A DNA stretch of 64,000 nucleotides. Source: Leptolyngbya sp. FACHB-60 (GTDB lineage Bacteria; Cyanobacteriota; Cyanobacteriia; Phormidesmidales; Phormidesmidaceae). The notes beneath the pieces are model-generated. The model made no database searches and was not told where the DNA came from. It worked only from the letters and a program-made list of their open reading frames with translations. The position numbers and the translations under genes are program-made. The stretch spans positions 124,001 through 188,000 of the forward strand of contig NZ_JACJOX010000030.1 of the NCBI RefSeq assembly GCF_014695775.1, given 5' to 3'. Shown here one piece after another: positions 18,578 to 27,483 of the stretch (positions within the stretch are counted from its first letter, which is position 1; each line of letters begins with the position of its first letter).

Positions 18578-19351
18578 TTACCAAACTTTCCAGGGAGCTT
18601 TTCCGGCTTGCCACAGATCGACCAACATGTTTTTGTCGCGCAAACTATCCATCGGCTGCCAGAAACCGTCATGGCGGAAGGCCGACAGCTGACCCATAGA
18701 GGCTAATTTCCGCATTGGTTCGTGCTCCCACATCACTGTATCGTCAGCGATGAAGTCGATTACTTGGGGATCTAGCACAAAGTAGCCAGCGTTGATGTAA
18801 GCGCCGTCGCCGTCAGCTTTTTCGGCAAAGGATTCGATGACAGTTTGGCCTTCGTGTAAGGCGATCGCTCCAAAGCGCCCAGGAGGCTGAACTGCCGTGA
18901 GGGTGGCAAGGGTGTTTTGCTGCTTGTGGAACTCAATCAGCTCGGTGATGTTGACGTCGGCAACCCCGTCTCCGTAGGTAAAGCAAAAGGGCTCGTTGCC
19001 AATGTGCTCCCGAACTCGCTTTAACCGACCTCCAGTCATAGTGTTTTCACCGGTATCTACCAGCGTCACTTTCCAAGGCTCAGCATTGCCTGTGTGCACA
19101 TTCATCTGGTTGTAGCGGAGGTCAAAGGTGACGTCAGACATGTGCAAAAAGTAGTTGGCAAAATACTCTTTGATGACGTAGCCTTTATAACCACAACAAA
19201 TGACAAAATCGTTAATGCCGTGGGCAGAATAAATTTTCATAATGTGCCAGAGGATTGGATATCCTCCAACTTCGACCATAGGCTTTGGCTTAATGCTGGT
19301 CTCTTCACTTAGACGAGTACCTAAACCGCCAGCTAATATAACTGCTTTCAT
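18578..19351 (-). CDS. rfbF: Glucose-1-phosphate cytidylyltransferase
   Basis: 257 residues from ATG 19351 (AGAGGG ahead of it); a longer frame to 19408 lacks support. It couples CTP and glucose-1-phosphate to CDP-glucose. The N-terminal nucleotide-binding motif [20 protein letters not shown] (residues 5-24) and [23 protein letters not shown] are diagnostic of Rfb[11 protein letters not shown] near 110 holds the metal-binding Asp. It is the first gene of the five-gene operon ending at ugd. The usual next enzyme, CDP-glucose 4,6-dehydratase (RfbG), is not in this operon. Confidence 0.93.
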   Translation of the reverse strand: MKAVILAGGLGTRLSEETSIKPKPMVEVGGYPILWHIMKIYSAHGINDFVICCGYKGYVIKEYFANYFLHMSDVTFDLRYNQMNVHTGNAEPWKVTLVDTGENTMTGGRLKRVREHIGNEPFCFTYGDGVADVNITELIEFHKQQNTLATLTAVQPPGRFGAIALHEGQTVIESFAEKADGDGAYINAGYFVLDPQVIDFIADDTVMWEHEPMRKLASMGQLSAFRHDGFWQPMDSLRDKNMLVDLWQAGKAPWKVW

Positions 19352-19978
19352 AAACCCTCTAGAAATTAATAAACTAGGAAGTTTTGGCCTTCGAACCGAT
19401 GTGCTCAACTTGCGGAAACTGAGCTGAACCCCAACTCATTTGTTCCGATAAAAGTCTACCTATGTCAATTTACAATCCTCTTTTTTTATGAATTATATTT
19501 AGTCGTAGAGCTGGGGATCAAGTTGGATTAAGCCCGTCTTTAACTTAAGTATTCTTGTCGTAGCTTACGTCAGATTTCTACACTCTAACTGCTGTCTTCA
19601 ATCGCATTAACGAGTTTTTAACTTGATCATGAAGTTGTGTGCTTTAGGACTAATAAAGTCATCACTAGAGTGTGTCGGTGTGCCTAAGCAGGACGTAAAG
19701 CCCTTTGTGTAGTGACTATATGCATATTCAGGCTTTCCCAAGATACGCCTGCTGGCTAGCTTAGCCCCGACCCGGACGATGATTGTGAGCAGTCGGTGAA
19801 GTCAGATAGGCAGCATGTGAAAACTACATAAATATAGCGGGAGCTGTTCACATTAGCCTTGGTAGACAAAATTACGCTCAAAATACCTTGGTAGAGAATT
19901 AATCTAACTCTGGAAAAGCTGGAGAATTAATAACTTAAACTTATGGTGAACGACTAAATTATTTGAGAACATTTCTAG
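19352..19978. other. AT-rich intergenic region upstream of the sugar operon
   Basis: About 630 bp between rfbF (minus, reading left) and the 3' end of lepB. No open frame of note. The sequence is clearly richer in A+T than the flanks and must hold the operon promoter. I see no convincing -35/-10 pair and no strong hairpin. Confidence 0.35.
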
Positions 19979-21043
19979 CTAAGGTAAAGGCTGTACTCGT
20001 TGGGGTGGCCAATAGATTTTGTAGGCATTGCCTACCACGTGAGCTCGGGGCAGAAACCCCCATACGTGGGAATCACGACTGTTGTTGCGGTTGTCGCCAA
20101 GTACAAACAGGTGGTCACTGGGTACTGATTTTGGACCCCATTGATAAAGGATAGGCTCGACCAGAAGGGATTCGATTAGAGGGATGCCATCAAGCCAAAC
20201 TTGGCCGTTGCGGATCTCTACCTGCTGACCGGGTAGAGCAATGACCCGTTTTACCATTAAATTTTTGAGTTCTCCGGCTTGTTCAATTGGAGTGCGCTCG
20301 GGGTTGGAAAAGACAACGATGTCGCCCACAGCTAGGGGATGCCCAAAAGGGCGAGGGCGGACGAAGATGCGATCGCGCACTTCTAGCGTGGGCAGCATCG
20401 ACTCGCTGGGCACAATGCACTGCACCACTTTCTGCGGCACGACAAATGGGATAGAGCTGATCGCCAGACGGGTGATCAGCACTGTCACAAGCAACCCTCC
20501 TAGCCAGCTCCACTGACGCTGACGGGCGGGAGCAGCTCGGTAGACCAATCCGCAACCTATCGCCCAAATTATGGGCGGTATGGGTAGCAGAGCTGGGTTG
20601 AAGTTGGCCAGGTAGGCCGTGAGAATGCCCAAGATCAGCAGCATCCCCCCTACGATGGCTTGCTGCAAAAACAGGTGCCCTAGCCCCGGTAATATCTGGG
20701 AGAGAAATACGGGGTACCAAGGATCGCTAGATTGGTAGCGCAATGGGCTGAACTTGTTGAGAGTAATGCCTTGCTTGGCAGCATGGTGACTATCCCACAA
20801 ATTGAATATGTAGAGACTGAACAATGGGATGAGGGTGATTAGCCCTCGCAGGGTGTTGCCCCGAGGCGCAAAGATCGACCAGAAGATGAAGACAACGAGC
20901 CCTAGATGAGCCACGACGATAAATAAACCACGGGCGATCGCACCGTGGTAAATTTGCCCCATACCAGGCAGCGCTGCCGATAAGTTGACCGCCAGCCACG
21001 GACTTTTTCGTTGGCCTACCAGTATTTTGGGAGTTGCCTTCAT
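19979..21043 (-). CDS. lepB: Signal peptidase I with polytopic N-terminal extension
   Basis: 354 residues; it cleaves signal peptides on the outer face of the membrane. The peptidase domain occupies the C-terminal half: the SESMLPTLEVRDRIFV box holds the catalytic Ser (about residue 215), VKRVIALPG the catalytic Lys, and LGDNRNNSRDSHVWGFLP the conserved box E. The first 190 residues are unusual: six or so hydrophobic segments with two related LPGMGQIYHGAIARG and LPGLGHLFLQQAIVGG hairpins, like TM2/DUF5683-type repeats. Ordinary bacterial LepB has one or two anchors. It lies 9 bp after gatD on the same strand. Confidence 0.9.
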   Translation of the reverse strand: MKATPKILVGQRKSPWLAVNLSAALPGMGQIYHGAIARGLFIVVAHLGLVVFIFWSIFAPRGNTLRGLITLIPLFSLYIFNLWDSHHAAKQGITLNKFSPLRYQSSDPWYPVFLSQILPGLGHLFLQQAIVGGMLLILGILTAYLANFNPALLPIPPIIWAIGCGLVYRAAPARQRQWSWLGGLLVTVLITRLAISSIPFVVPQKVVQCIVPSESMLPTLEVRDRIFVRPRPFGHPLAVGDIVVFSNPERTPIEQAGELKNLMVKRVIALPGQQVEIRNGQVWLDGIPLIESLLVEPILYQWGPKSVPSDHLFVLGDNRNNSRDSHVWGFLPRAHVVGNAYKIYWPPQRVQPLP

Positions 21044-21052
21044 AGCTGAGGG

Positions 21053-21844
21053 TTAGCCATAGCGCTGAATCACAGACTCGTGGGCGGCAAATTCTTCGGT
21101 GTCAGCCAGGGCGGGCAGCGTGAGGTTGGCCTCGGCGTACTTGCGGCGTAGGGCCAACCCAATTAGATAGTCGGCAAAATGTGGGTTTTTAGGCAGCAGC
21201 GACCCGTGCATGTAGCTGCCAAAGACGTTTTTGTAGCGCGCTCCTTCGTACTCAGCGGTGGCATTGTTGCCAAAGCCAGCGATGGTTTTGGCTAAAGGCT
21301 GTACGCCGTCGCTTGGGTAAGTTTGCCCTGAATGGTTTTCAAACCCCACGAGGGTTCGAGGAATGGTTCGGGAAGCCGCATACATTGTCTGCATCTCGGC
21401 GTAGGTAGCAGGATCGATTTCGACGATTAGATTGCCGATGCACCGCTGCTTGACGTCGGTGCCGGGCGCACGGGTGTTGACGTTGATAATGCCTAAACCC
21501 TGAGTTTCTTCACCATTGCCCATCAAAAAGGTGTTGCCCATGAGCTGGTAGCCCCCGCACACCCCCAGAAACACCACCCCTGCTTCGGTATCGGCCCGAA
21601 TGGCCTCGTGCTTGAGCTGGTGGAAGTCGTTGACTACCGCCACCTGGTCAGTATCTTGGCCGCCGCCCATAAAGTAAAAATCGGTCTGGCCACTTTGCGC
21701 TATCTCTCCCATCGTCAGAGCGTTTACCGTGCAGTTAATGCCCATCCACTGGCAGCGGCGGCGCAGCACGATGAGGTTACCGGTGTCGCCGTAGAGGTTG
21801 AGGTAGTCAGGGTAGAGGTGGGTGATGGTGAGGGCGTAGGGCAT
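21053..21844 (-). CDS. gatD: Lipid II isoglutaminyl synthase glutaminase subunit GatD-like
   Basis: A 263-residue class I glutamine amidotransferase of the CobB/CobQ-like group. Nucleophile Cys96 lies in FLGVCGGYQLMG and His213 in YMHGSLLPKNP, both as in GatD, which supplies ammonia to MurT for amidating D-Glu of lipid II. The N-terminal LTITHLYPDYLNLYGDTGN is also GatD-typical. It follows murT by 86 bp on the same strand. GatD/MurT are best known from Gram-positive bacteria; in a cyanobacterium, amidation of peptidoglycan D-Glu is the likely but unproven role. Confidence 0.88.
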   Translation of the reverse strand: MPYALTITHLYPDYLNLYGDTGNLIVLRRRCQWMGINCTVNALTMGEIAQSGQTDFYFMGGGQDTDQVAVVNDFHQLKHEAIRADTEAGVVFLGVCGGYQLMGNTFLMGNGEETQGLGIINVNTRAPGTDVKQRCIGNLIVEIDPATYAEMQTMYAASRTIPRTLVGFENHSGQTYPSDGVQPLAKTIAGFGNNATAEYEGARYKNVFGSYMHGSLLPKNPHFADYLIGLALRRKYAEANLTLPALADTEEFAAHESVIQRYG

Positions 21845-21930
21845 GGGAGGAGAGAGGAATGGGGAGGATGGAGGAGTTTTGAATTGTGAATTTTGAGTTG
21901 AGACGGGGTTGGGGTTTAGGGGGCAAAGCC

Positions 21931-23247
21931 TTAGAGCACATCCAAAGTTTTGCCCATGAGCTTGCGGAATTCGAGCATGGCGGTGTAGGTAGGCAGTACA
22001 AAGACTGTGTCGCCGGAGCCAGCTTTTTCAAACGATAAATCAGTTACCTGGCGAATGGATTCTTCGGCGGGGATAGGACTGAGGGAAGCATCCAGGGCGT
22101 ATTTGAGCCGCACCGCCATATCTTTAGCGCGAATGCCGGTGCAGAGAATCCAGTCAATATCGGCGTGGTTGAGCCGTTCTAGCTCGCTATCCCACAGCCA
22201 GGAGACGTCTTTGCCGTCGGCGGTGTTGTCGTTGATGGCAAGAATGAGTTTAAGAGCGGGGATGTTGCGCAGCAGCTCTAGGCTGAGGCTAAAACTGGCG
22301 GGATTTTTCACCAGCAGCAGGCGATAGTTGACCTGTTTATCGCCCTGCTGACGGGTGAGAATTTCGCCACGGCCAAAGGCTGGTTTGAAGGTTTTGAGCC
22401 CGGCGATCGCAGTGGCTCCGTCTATGCCCAGTAGGTTGGCGATCGCGATCGCAGTCAGCGCGTTATACACATGAAAGAACCCTGGCGACACCGTTTTGGC
22501 CTGGGGCAGGTTCACCCTCTCATTATTAATTTGCCCTTGAACTGAGAAATCGGTGGTCAAGTCTTCGTTGATGTGGATATTTGTCGCCTCTAGCCCCTGA
22601 CTGCCGGGGACGCGGCTGTTGAGCTTGCCTTCATAAGGCAAAAACCGGGCGTACTCCGGGGCGAGAGACATAAAGTAGGTGGCATTCCCCAGCCCCTGAG
22701 TGAGGCGAGAGGTGCGGGGATCGTCGCCATTGACGACCACGGCGGCGCTAGGGCATTGGGCAATGCCATCGCGAATTAACTTTTCGGTGCGATCGATCTC
22801 GCCGTAGGCATCGAGCTGGTCGCGGTAGAGGTTGGTGACGGCAATGATATTGGGTTTGATCAGTCTGGCGATGCGGGGCAGGGTAGCCTCTTCGACTTCA
22901 AGAACCGCATGGGTAAAGTCGAGGCGACCAACGGCGTTACTCTGCTTGAGTAGCTCTGACAAAATACCCTGGCTAAGGTTGGCCCCGGCTTTGTTGCGCA
23001 GCACCTTAGCCTGCGGCACTTGGTCAAGCACGGCGCTGAGCATGGTTTGGCTGGTGGTTTTACCGTTGGTGCCGGTAATGGCCACCACCACCGGAATTTG
23101 GCTGACCAGTGCCTTTAGAACAAAGGGAAAATAGCGGCCTACAAGGTAACCTGGCAGCGCAGTACCTGACCCCCGACCCGATACCCGTAGGGCCAGGGTC
23201 AGCAGCTTGGCAAACGCAACAATAGGAATCAGCAGCAGTTGGTTCAT
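21931..23247 (-). CDS. murT: MurT-like Mur ligase (DUF1727), GatD partner
   Basis: 438 residues from ATG 23247; a longer frame to 23316 is less likely. The Mur ligase core has ATP loop GTNGKTTSQTML, the NLYRDQLDAYGE segment and VNGDDPRTSRL. The C-terminal DUF1727 domain holds NDNTADGKDVSWLWD with the catalytic Asp of MurT. With GatD it would convert D-Glu of lipid II to D-isoGln using ATP and glutamine. The four-cysteine zinc ribbon that interrupts the Mur domain in staphylococcal and pneumococcal MurT is absent here: no CxxC pair is present. Otherwise the length and order are normal. Confidence 0.88.
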   Translation of the reverse strand: MNQLLLIPIVAFAKLLTLALRVSGRGSGTALPGYLVGRYFPFVLKALVSQIPVVVAITGTNGKTTSQTMLSAVLDQVPQAKVLRNKAGANLSQGILSELLKQSNAVGRLDFTHAVLEVEEATLPRIARLIKPNIIAVTNLYRDQLDAYGEIDRTEKLIRDGIAQCPSAAVVVNGDDPRTSRLTQGLGNATYFMSLAPEYARFLPYEGKLNSRVPGSQGLEATNIHINEDLTTDFSVQGQINNERVNLPQAKTVSPGFFHVYNALTAIAIANLLGIDGATAIAGLKTFKPAFGRGEILTRQQGDKQVNYRLLLVKNPASFSLSLELLRNIPALKLILAINDNTADGKDVSWLWDSELERLNHADIDWILCTGIRAKDMAVRLKYALDASLSPIPAEESIRQVTDLSFEKAGSGDTVFVLPTYTAMLEFRKLMGKTLDVL

Positions 23248-23406
23248 GGCCGGGCTAGGCAGATCATGAGGGAAAGGGTAGCAGAGTGTAGGGACAGACC
23301 CGCGAGTCTGCTGCAATCTTTTGAGGCGAAAGGATGGAAAAACGCATTTTTACGGCTCGGGAAGAACACACGAGAGCGGGGGGAATTTGTGGGCAATCGA
23401 GGTTCA

Positions 23407-24186
23407 GTGCTATGGGTGATTGGGGGTACAGGGGAGGCGGTGGAGTTGGCCTCAGCCCTAGCGGCGGAGCACATTTCCTGTCTGGTGACGGTGACAACGG
23501 TGGCCGCACAGCATGCCTATAAAAAGAGCACCTATCTAAAGGTTCTAGTCGGTGGGTTGGATGTGGCAGCGCTGGGGGAGTTTATTCAGACTCAGCGGAT
23601 CGGGGCGGTGCTAGATGCGTCGCATCCGTTTGCGGTAGAGATTTCAAAGGGTGCGATCGCTGCTGCCCAGACCCTCAACCTCCCCTACTGGCGTTACGAA
23701 CGTCCGGCTATAGCGCCCTCTTCCAACGGGCGCATTCACTATATAGAAGACCTCCATGCTGTGCTCACCCCTGAGCTTCTGTTAGAACAGCGGACGTTGC
23801 TCACCCTCGGCTATCGCTGGCTGCACCACTTCACCCCCTGGCAGGCTCAGGCTACCCTGTTCGCCCGTATTTTGCCGTCGCCGGTAGCGTTGGAAGCGGC
23901 TTTAGCAGCAGGCTTCACCCCGGATCGCCTGATTGCCCTGCGCCCTCCTATTACTGCCGATCTAGAACGTGCACTCTGGCAGCAGTGGGGTATTACTCAG
24001 GTCATTACCAAAGCCTCTGGCGCACCTGGGGGAGAAGATATCAAGCGCGCGGCGGCTGAACAGCTCAATATTTCTCTGTTTATTTTGAATCGTCCTCAAC
24101 TCGATTACCCGGTGGTCTGCCATAGCCAGGAGAATGCGTTGGCGCTCTGCCGAGGGTGGTGGCGATCGCGCCCCAGCCATAAATAA
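23407..24186 (+). CDS. cobK: Precorrin-6A/cobalt-precorrin-6A reductase
   Basis: About 259 residues from GTG 23407, where the family's N-terminus (LWVIGGTGEAVELASAL) begins; the open frame extends upstream to 23239 but would overlap the divergent murT start. It reduces the precorrin-6A ring with NADPH during cobalamin synthesis. LDASHPFAVEISKGAI (about 70-85), PYWRYERP and the C-terminal ITKASGAPGGEDIKRAAAE block are CobK/CbiJ features. The length equals that of known members. It may share a regulator with cbiA at 43.8 kb, but no cobalamin riboswitch is visible. Confidence 0.88.
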   Translation: MLWVIGGTGEAVELASALAAEHISCLVTVTTVAAQHAYKKSTYLKVLVGGLDVAALGEFIQTQRIGAVLDASHPFAVEISKGAIAAAQTLNLPYWRYERPAIAPSSNGRIHYIEDLHAVLTPELLLEQRTLLTLGYRWLHHFTPWQAQATLFARILPSPVALEAALAAGFTPDRLIALRPPITADLERALWQQWGITQVITKASGAPGGEDIKRAAAEQLNISLFILNRPQLDYPVVCHSQENALALCRGWWRSRPSHK

Positions 24187-24471
24187 AATCTATCCACTAC
24201 CTATCTCGTCCTCACCGGACTATCTCCTCCTCCAGAGGTAGTTAAGACCTTTTGGGAATGCTATCCTTGGCCTTCAATTTGTGCGCTACTATGGGCTATC
24301 GCCGGTTGCAGGCAGCCGGGATTGCCTTCGCAAAAGTTGCTATATCCCGCCAAAAATAGGGATTTTCTCCGCTTGAGTTTAAAGACGTGCGCCAAATTTT
24401 CAGTTAGCCCCTATATTTAGTTGGTCATTTGGTTTGTTGAGTCTCACGAGAGCATTTTGCACAGGTCGTCC

Positions 24472-25926
24472 ATGACAGCTTTCCCCATGCCATCCGGGCC
24501 ATTACCCTCCTTTGAGAGCGCTAGCAATAGCGCTTTGCCAGATACCCCACCTGTGTTTGCTCTTAAAGAACTGGTGGCTCGGCTGCAGCGTGAGCAGTAC
24601 AAAATTCAAGACTTGCTCAGTTCACTGGGGTTCGCCCTCCGCAGTCTCAACAACTTAAATCAGTTCCTTGAGCTGATTCCCATGATTGCCAGTCGGGTGA
24701 CTGACGCTAGCGGTGGTGCCTTAGTGCTGTTTCGGGCCGATGGGCAGGTGCGCCTAGAGCGATTGCACTGCCAGAGCGAAGACCAGTGCCAGGACGTGCG
24801 ATCGGCCCTGGAAGCCGCTACCCGTCAGGTGACCGCCAGCTTTCAAGCCGCCCCTGAGAGCAGCATGATGTCGATGGCACGCAACGCCATGCTGGCCCTC
24901 GATCGCCAGGTCAACCGCTACCTGGGCGATGAGTTTCAGCTGTTTGGCACCGCTATCATTGTACAAAATGTGGAGAGGGGGCGGCTCTATGTGTTTAGCC
25001 GCGACCCCGACTACGCCTGGACAGAGACTCGCCAGAAGCTGGTGCGCCTGGTGGCCGACCAAACCTCGGTGGCGATCGAAAACAACGAGCTAACGGCGGC
25101 GGTGCGCAAAAAAGAGCGCCTCGATCGCGAACTTGAGATTGGGGCCGAAATTCAGCTGCAACTACTGCCTCGCGAGTGCCCCGCCGTCCAGGGGATGGAT
25201 TTGGCCGCAAAGTGCCGCACCGCTCACCGGGTGGGGGGCGACTACTACGACTTTATTCCCACCACCTTTGACCAGCTGCGCCAGACCGACTCACCGCAGA
25301 CAGCGGCGGCTCCCTGGAGCTTTGCCATTGGCGATGTCATGGGCAAAGGTGTGCCCGCCGGATTAATCATGACGATGATGCGGGGCATGCTGCGTACGGA
25401 GGTGCTTAACGGCCATTCGCCCGCCCGCATCTTGCAAGACTTAAACTTCGTCATGCACAGCGATTTAGAAAGCTCGAACCGCTTTGTGACGCTATTCTAT
25501 GCCGAGTACAATCCTAAAACTCGCCGCCTGGCTTACGGCAACGCTGCTCACAATCCACCGCTACTGTGGCAGGCTGCCACCAACACCATCACCCGGCTCG
25601 ATACCCCCGGTATGCTGCTGGGCCTGGATATGAACACCGAGTATTGCGAAGCCGAGGTGGAGCTTCAGCCGGGCGACACGGTAGTGTTTTACACCGACGG
25701 TTTTACCGAGGCCTCTAACCCTCGCGGTGAGCGCTTTGAGGAAGAAAACTTGGAGCGGGCTCTTCAGTGGGCCTGCCGTAACTGCACATCAGCCGAGGCG
25801 ATTTTAGACTATACCTTTGACCTGATCGATCGCTTCATTGGGGGCGATCGCAGCAACGACGACGACATGACTTTAGTCGTCATGCGGGTGAAGCCAGAAC
25901 TTCAGCTCAATCTGTTTGACAACTAG
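24472..25926 (+). CDS. GAF-SpoIIE (PP2C-type) serine phosphatase, RsbU-like
   Basis: 484 residues from ATG 24472. A GAF sensor domain (about 50-200) is followed by a short linker helix (ERLDRELEIGAEIQLQLLP) and a PP2C/SpoIIE phosphatase domain (about 235-480) with the metal-binding Asp residues in RVGGDYYDFI, FAIGDVMGKGVPAGL and NDDDMTLVVM. Such phosphatases dephosphorylate anti-sigma-factor antagonists in partner-switching pathways. No antagonist or anti-sigma gene is adjacent. In-frame codons upstream to 24421 are open too. Confidence 0.9.
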   Translation: MTAFPMPSGPLPSFESASNSALPDTPPVFALKELVARLQREQYKIQDLLSSLGFALRSLNNLNQFLELIPMIASRVTDASGGALVLFRADGQVRLERLHCQSEDQCQDVRSALEAATRQVTASFQAAPESSMMSMARNAMLALDRQVNRYLGDEFQLFGTAIIVQNVERGRLYVFSRDPDYAWTETRQKLVRLVADQTSVAIENNELTAAVRKKERLDRELEIGAEIQLQLLPRECPAVQGMDLAAKCRTAHRVGGDYYDFIPTTFDQLRQTDSPQTAAAPWSFAIGDVMGKGVPAGLIMTMMRGMLRTEVLNGHSPARILQDLNFVMHSDLESSNRFVTLFYAEYNPKTRRLAYGNAAHNPPLLWQAATNTITRLDTPGMLLGLDMNTEYCEAEVELQPGDTVVFYTDGFTEASNPRGERFEEENLERALQWACRNCTSAEAILDYTFDLIDRFIGGDRSNDDDMTLVVMRVKPELQLNLFDN

Positions 25927-26048
25927 AGCGATCCCAAATTCTTGGCCCAAATTCTCGGGCTGACGGCGCTAGACTTGGAGTTATCTAGCCTCAGTTTGGC
26001 GATGTGGTTGTTGCCAAAGGTGAGGTAGCCCGTTGTTGCGATCGCGCT

Positions 26049-26645
26049 ATGTTCACATCCCTACCTAGGCCATCTCTTAGACGAGGCGTTGCGCTGGCCG
26101 GTGCCGGTCTACTGACCCTGGGCTCTACCTGGGGATTTTTAGCGCTAGCCTCCGCCCCGGCGATTCAGTACTCTGACGGCACCGTGGGCTTTTCGTATCC
26201 GCCGCGCCTGACCGAAAGCTACGCCACCCGCAATCTGGTCAGCGACAGCAATGTCACCTACTACCTCACCTTTGATTTTCCCGAGGCGGCGGTTGAGCCT
26301 CTAGACCGGGTGGTGATTCGCTTGAACGAAGGCTACGACCCGATTTTTCGCTATCGACTAGAGGCTACCGAAGCCTTTGCTAACACCCCCGAGGGGCGGG
26401 TACGTTTGCCCCTTGGGGAACTCGCCCAAGATCAGGACGCTCGCGAATTGTCGATTTCCTTCGATCCGCCTGCCGAACCTGGGGTACCGATCACCTTGGC
26501 TCTACGGCCCGTGCGGAATCCTCGTTTCGGCGGGGTCTACCTGTTTGGCGCAACGGCCTACCCGGTGGGTGAAACGGTGAAGTCTACCTTTATGGGCTAC
26601 GCTCGGCTGTCGTTTTATGACCGTGATCGCGATCGCTGGCCCTAG
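26049..26645 (+). CDS. DUF2808 exported protein
   Basis: 198 residues from ATG 26049. A basic N-terminus and a hydrophobic run (VALAGAGLLTLGSTWGFLAL) form a signal peptide or anchor. The mature part (YSDGTVGFSYPPRLTESYAT, then YLTFDFPEAAVEPLDRVVI and FGGVYLFGATAYPVG) is the cyanobacterial DUF2808 domain. Its function is unknown; the signal puts it in the periplasm or lumen. The frame is open upstream to 26004 but the later ATG fits the signal peptide better. Confidence 0.82.
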   Translation: MFTSLPRPSLRRGVALAGAGLLTLGSTWGFLALASAPAIQYSDGTVGFSYPPRLTESYATRNLVSDSNVTYYLTFDFPEAAVEPLDRVVIRLNEGYDPIFRYRLEATEAFANTPEGRVRLPLGELAQDQDARELSISFDPPAEPGVPITLALRPVRNPRFGGVYLFGATAYPVGETVKSTFMGYARLSFYDRDRDRWP

Positions 26646-26676
26646 ACTCAGCTCCCATAGTTAAGGTTTGCCCCGC

Positions 26677-27267
26677 ATGGCTAGCCCATCGCCGAAATTT
26701 GCGCGATTTTTTGTAGCCATACTGCCGCCCCAGCCGGTGCAGGATACCATTACCGTCATCAAGCAGGAAATTGAGCAGCGCTTTGGCAGCAGGGCTGCCC
26801 TTAGATCCCCGCCTCACATCACCCTACAGCCGCCTTTTGATTGGTCTCTAGAGCGGCTGGACGAGCTACAGCACCATCTGCATAGATTTGCCCGTCAGCA
26901 GCGGCCCGTTCCCATTGTTCTAGAAGGGTTTAATGCCTTTCCGCCGCGAGTGATTTATATAGATGTGCACCAGACGGCAGCGCTGATGGCCGTTCAACCC
27001 GCCTTAGTGGCCTATTTAGAAACTCACTGTGGGCTGCGGAAGGGCTATCGAGCCGGTGACCATCGTCGCGCCCCTCGCCCCTTTACCCCTCACGTCACCG
27101 TGGGCTTTCGTGATCTCACGCCCGCTGCCTTTCACCAAGCCTGGGCTGAGTTTGAGCACCGCCCTTTCTCGGCCGATTTTGAAGTGCCTACCCTGACCTT
27201 GCTCCGCCACGATGGGCAAATCTGGCAAATTTTCTCTGAGCTGCCGCTGGGTGCTTCAAATGTTTGA
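26677..27267 (+). CDS. 2'-5' RNA ligase/2H phosphoesterase family protein
   Basis: 196 residues from ATG 26677. The two catalytic HxT motifs of the 2H superfamily are present: His47-Ile-Thr49 in PPHITLQPPF and His139-Val-Thr141 in PHVTVGF. 2H enzymes hydrolyse 2',3'-cyclic phosphates on RNA or small nucleotides and some ligate RNA in vitro; the cellular substrate is not predictable. It lies 31 bp after the DUF2808 gene, so the two may be co-transcribed. Confidence 0.87.
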   Translation: MASPSPKFARFFVAILPPQPVQDTITVIKQEIEQRFGSRAALRSPPHITLQPPFDWSLERLDELQHHLHRFARQQRPVPIVLEGFNAFPPRVIYIDVHQTAALMAVQPALVAYLETHCGLRKGYRAGDHRRAPRPFTPHVTVGFRDLTPAAFHQAWAEFEHRPFSADFEVPTLTLLRHDGQIWQIFSELPLGASNV

Positions 27268-27318
27268 TTTACCAGGCTTTTAGGATTGTGTAGAAGCTTG
27301 TACAGAATAGAAATTCTC

Positions 27319-27350
27319 TTGACATTCATCAAAACTGTAGCTTATTATAC
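27319..27350 (+). promoter_or_regulatory. gifB promoter with an NtcA box over the -10 element
   Basis: TTGACA (27319-27324), an 18-bp spacer and TATTAT (27343-27348) make a strong sigma-70-type promoter. GTA-N8-TAC (27337-27350), the NtcA consensus, lies directly on the -10 element. NtcA bound there would block RNA polymerase, which matches the known NtcA repression of gif genes under nitrogen shortage. Confidence 0.85.
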
Positions 27351-27365
27351 AGAAGTAATCAGAAA

Positions 27366-27440
27366 TTCGTTCATCTCGCTTTTTCGTTACTGGCTAAAGT
27401 GAGACGGAAGTAGGGGTTAATAGCCCCCGAAGGAACGCGC
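27366..27440 (+). ncRNA. Glutamine riboswitch (glnA RNA type)
   Basis: The leader begins a few bases after the predicted transcript start. CGTTC (27368-27372) pairs with GAACG (27433-27437). Inside lie a TCTCGCT/AGTGAGA stem and a GGGG/CCCC hairpin. The conserved single-stranded pieces GACGGAAGTAGG and CCGAAGGAACGCGCC match the glnA RNA motif that binds L-glutamine. In cyanobacteria this riboswitch is known to turn on gifB translation when glutamine is high. Confidence 0.9.
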
Positions 27441-27451
27441 CCCAATGTTCT

Positions 27452-27471
27452 GATCAAACCCTTGATCTTTT
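27452..27471 (+). promoter_or_regulatory. Hairpin with T-run between riboswitch and gifB ribosome site
   Basis: GATCAA-ACCC-TTGATC followed by TTTT sits just before the ribosome site TGGAGG (27471-27476). It may be the switching stem that hides the ribosome site, or a weak terminator. Which one applies cannot be decided by reading. Confidence 0.5.
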
Positions 27472-27483
27472 GGAGGCGACCCC

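Noticed and set aside
24187..24471. Cobalamin riboswitch near cobK
   Set aside because: The region shows none of the conserved B12-box pieces, and it lies after cobK, not before.
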